The translations under genes and the position numbers were made by a program. This document shows, piece after piece, positions 5,767-6,265 of a stretch of DNA of 6,265 nt; the first letter of the stretch is position 1; every line of letters starts with the position of its first letter. This stretch comes from Nitriliruptoraceae bacterium. GTDB lineage: Bacteria; Actinomycetota; Nitriliruptoria; Nitriliruptorales; Nitriliruptoraceae. Below the pieces are notes generated by a model. That model was not told where the DNA came from. It did not search any database and worked only from the letters and a program-made list of their open reading frames with translations. The stretch spans positions 1-6,265 of the forward strand of contig SKTG01000296.1 of assembly GCA_007118045.1 (NCBI GenBank), read 5' to 3'.

Positions 5767-5842
5767 GCCCTCTCGCCACCCAACAGGGCAGCAGCGTGGC
5801 GCGGGGCTGAGCCCTCACCTCGGCATTCAGCCGGGCAGCAGC
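5755..5842. repeat. Diverged tandem duplication spanning the convergent ends of manA and the next gene
   Basis: GCGCAGGGCTGAGCCCTC (5755-5772) recurs at 5799-5816 with one mismatch in 18. CAGGGCAGCAGC (5784-5795) recurs at 5831-5842, also with one mismatch. The offsets are 44 and 47 bp, so this looks like a two-copy tandem duplication with small indels in the middle. Copy 1 holds the manA stop codon; copy 2 runs into the last codons of the - strand gene. Confidence 0.7.
5769..5806. terminator. Possible bidirectional terminator hairpin between convergent genes
   Basis: CGCCAC (5774-5779) pairs with GTGGCG (5796-5801). After one mismatch the stem continues for four more pairs, one of them G-U, out to 5769 and 5806, around a 16-nt loop. 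It starts 3 nt after the manA stop. No T-tract follows on either side, so it would be a weak or Rho-assisted terminator. Confidence 0.4.
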
Positions 5843-6264
5843 TCGTCGGGTAGCAGCAACAAGACCGACCAGATCCCCAGACCCATGGTGGTCGCCACCT
5901 GCACCAGCTGGACCAGGCGTGGTGGCAGGCGCAGATGCCGGCCGACCACCCGGGCGTCGTCGCCGGGATGCAGTGGTCGGCGCAAGGCGCGGGCAGTGTC
6001 GAGGGTCGCCCGCAGGGCGATCGCCGTGAGTGCACCGACCACCACGCCGCGCGCCCACGGAGCGGCCGCCTCCCCGAGCGCCGCGACCGCCAGGCCTGTC
6101 AGGGCAGCGGCCACCAGCAGGGACCAAACGCTCCGCGCCAGCACGGCGACGACGACGCCGGCCGCCGCGAAGCACCACAGCACCGCGTCCGGTCCGGCGA
6201 CACCAAGCAGCCGGGCGCCGGTCGCGCTGGTCACCGTGGCCGCCGGCAGCCCCACGAACGCCAC
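5827..6264 (-). CDS. Integral membrane protein, C-terminal 145 residues (5' end probably outside window)
   Basis: The frame is open to the right edge. The codon at 6262-6264 is GTG, but only one base precedes it and the residues there (VAFVGLPAAT) do not look like a natural N-terminus, so the gene probably begins outside. Hydrophobic segments lie at about 25-42, 46-63, 70-86 and 116-138 of the fragment. A basic, polar loop separates the last two (RATLDTARALRRPLHPGDDARVVGRH, split roughly at residues 85-110), and the protein ends LLLLPDELLPG. I do not recognise a family. Third-position GC is strong here and favours this frame over the overlapping longer - strand frame. It converges on manA across a 60-bp gap holding a duplication and a hairpin. 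Confidence 0.7.
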   Translation of the reverse strand: MAFVGLPAATVTSATGARLLGVAGPDAVLWCFAAAGVVVAVLARSVWSLLVAAALTGLAVAALGEAAAPWARGVVVGALTAIALRATLDTARALRRPLHPGDDARVVGRHLRLPPRLVQLVQVATTMGLGIWSVLLLLPDELLPG

Positions 6265-6265
6265 G

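Overview
The window is a GC-rich stretch with strong third-position GC bias in every accepted gene. It looks like a chromosomal piece of an actinobacterium: the glycyl-tRNA synthetase has the motif 2 form TPGNF and the motif 3 form GATR, close to the forms I recall from actinobacterial enzymes. A deep-branching, very high-GC lineage such as Nitriliruptoria is possible, but the sequence alone does not settle it. No rRNA, tRNA, insertion sequence, phage gene or CRISPR array was seen.

Layout. The + strand opens inside glyS (glycyl-tRNA synthetase, 5' end missing), which stops at 1013. Its last codons lie in the first unit of a 41-bp tandem repeat (array 1, 1001-1123). A complete NAD(P)H-type medium-chain oxidoreductase follows (1134-2054). 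After it, 2051-2323 holds what looks like the decayed C-terminal half of a GNAT acetyltransferase. Next is a complete, unassigned multi-pass membrane protein (2349-3209), whose end overlaps by 7 bp the end of a small two-helix membrane protein on the - strand (3203-3526). That small gene is divergent from a short coiled-coil protein on the + strand (3625-4026). From about 4061 to 4404 there is a second tandem array of roughly 41-bp units (array 2), then a structured leader (4405-4545), then manA (mannose-6-phosphate isomerase, 4546-5766). manA converges on a partial membrane protein on the - strand (5827-6264). The short gap between them carries a duplicated sequence and a terminator-like hairpin.

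How it fits together. Two genes have a firm biochemical role: glyS (translation) and manA (fructose-6-P/mannose-6-P interconversion, feeding mannosylated glycans and GDP-sugars). The oxidoreductase is placed only at family level. Nothing suggests one shared pathway; the genes look like independent short transcription units. The most unusual content is intergenic: two tandem arrays with the same ~41-bp period, apparently of one repeat family and in opposite orientation, plus the acetyltransferase remnant.

No convincing new defence, secretion or biosynthetic system is visible. The repeat family is the best candidate for something undescribed.
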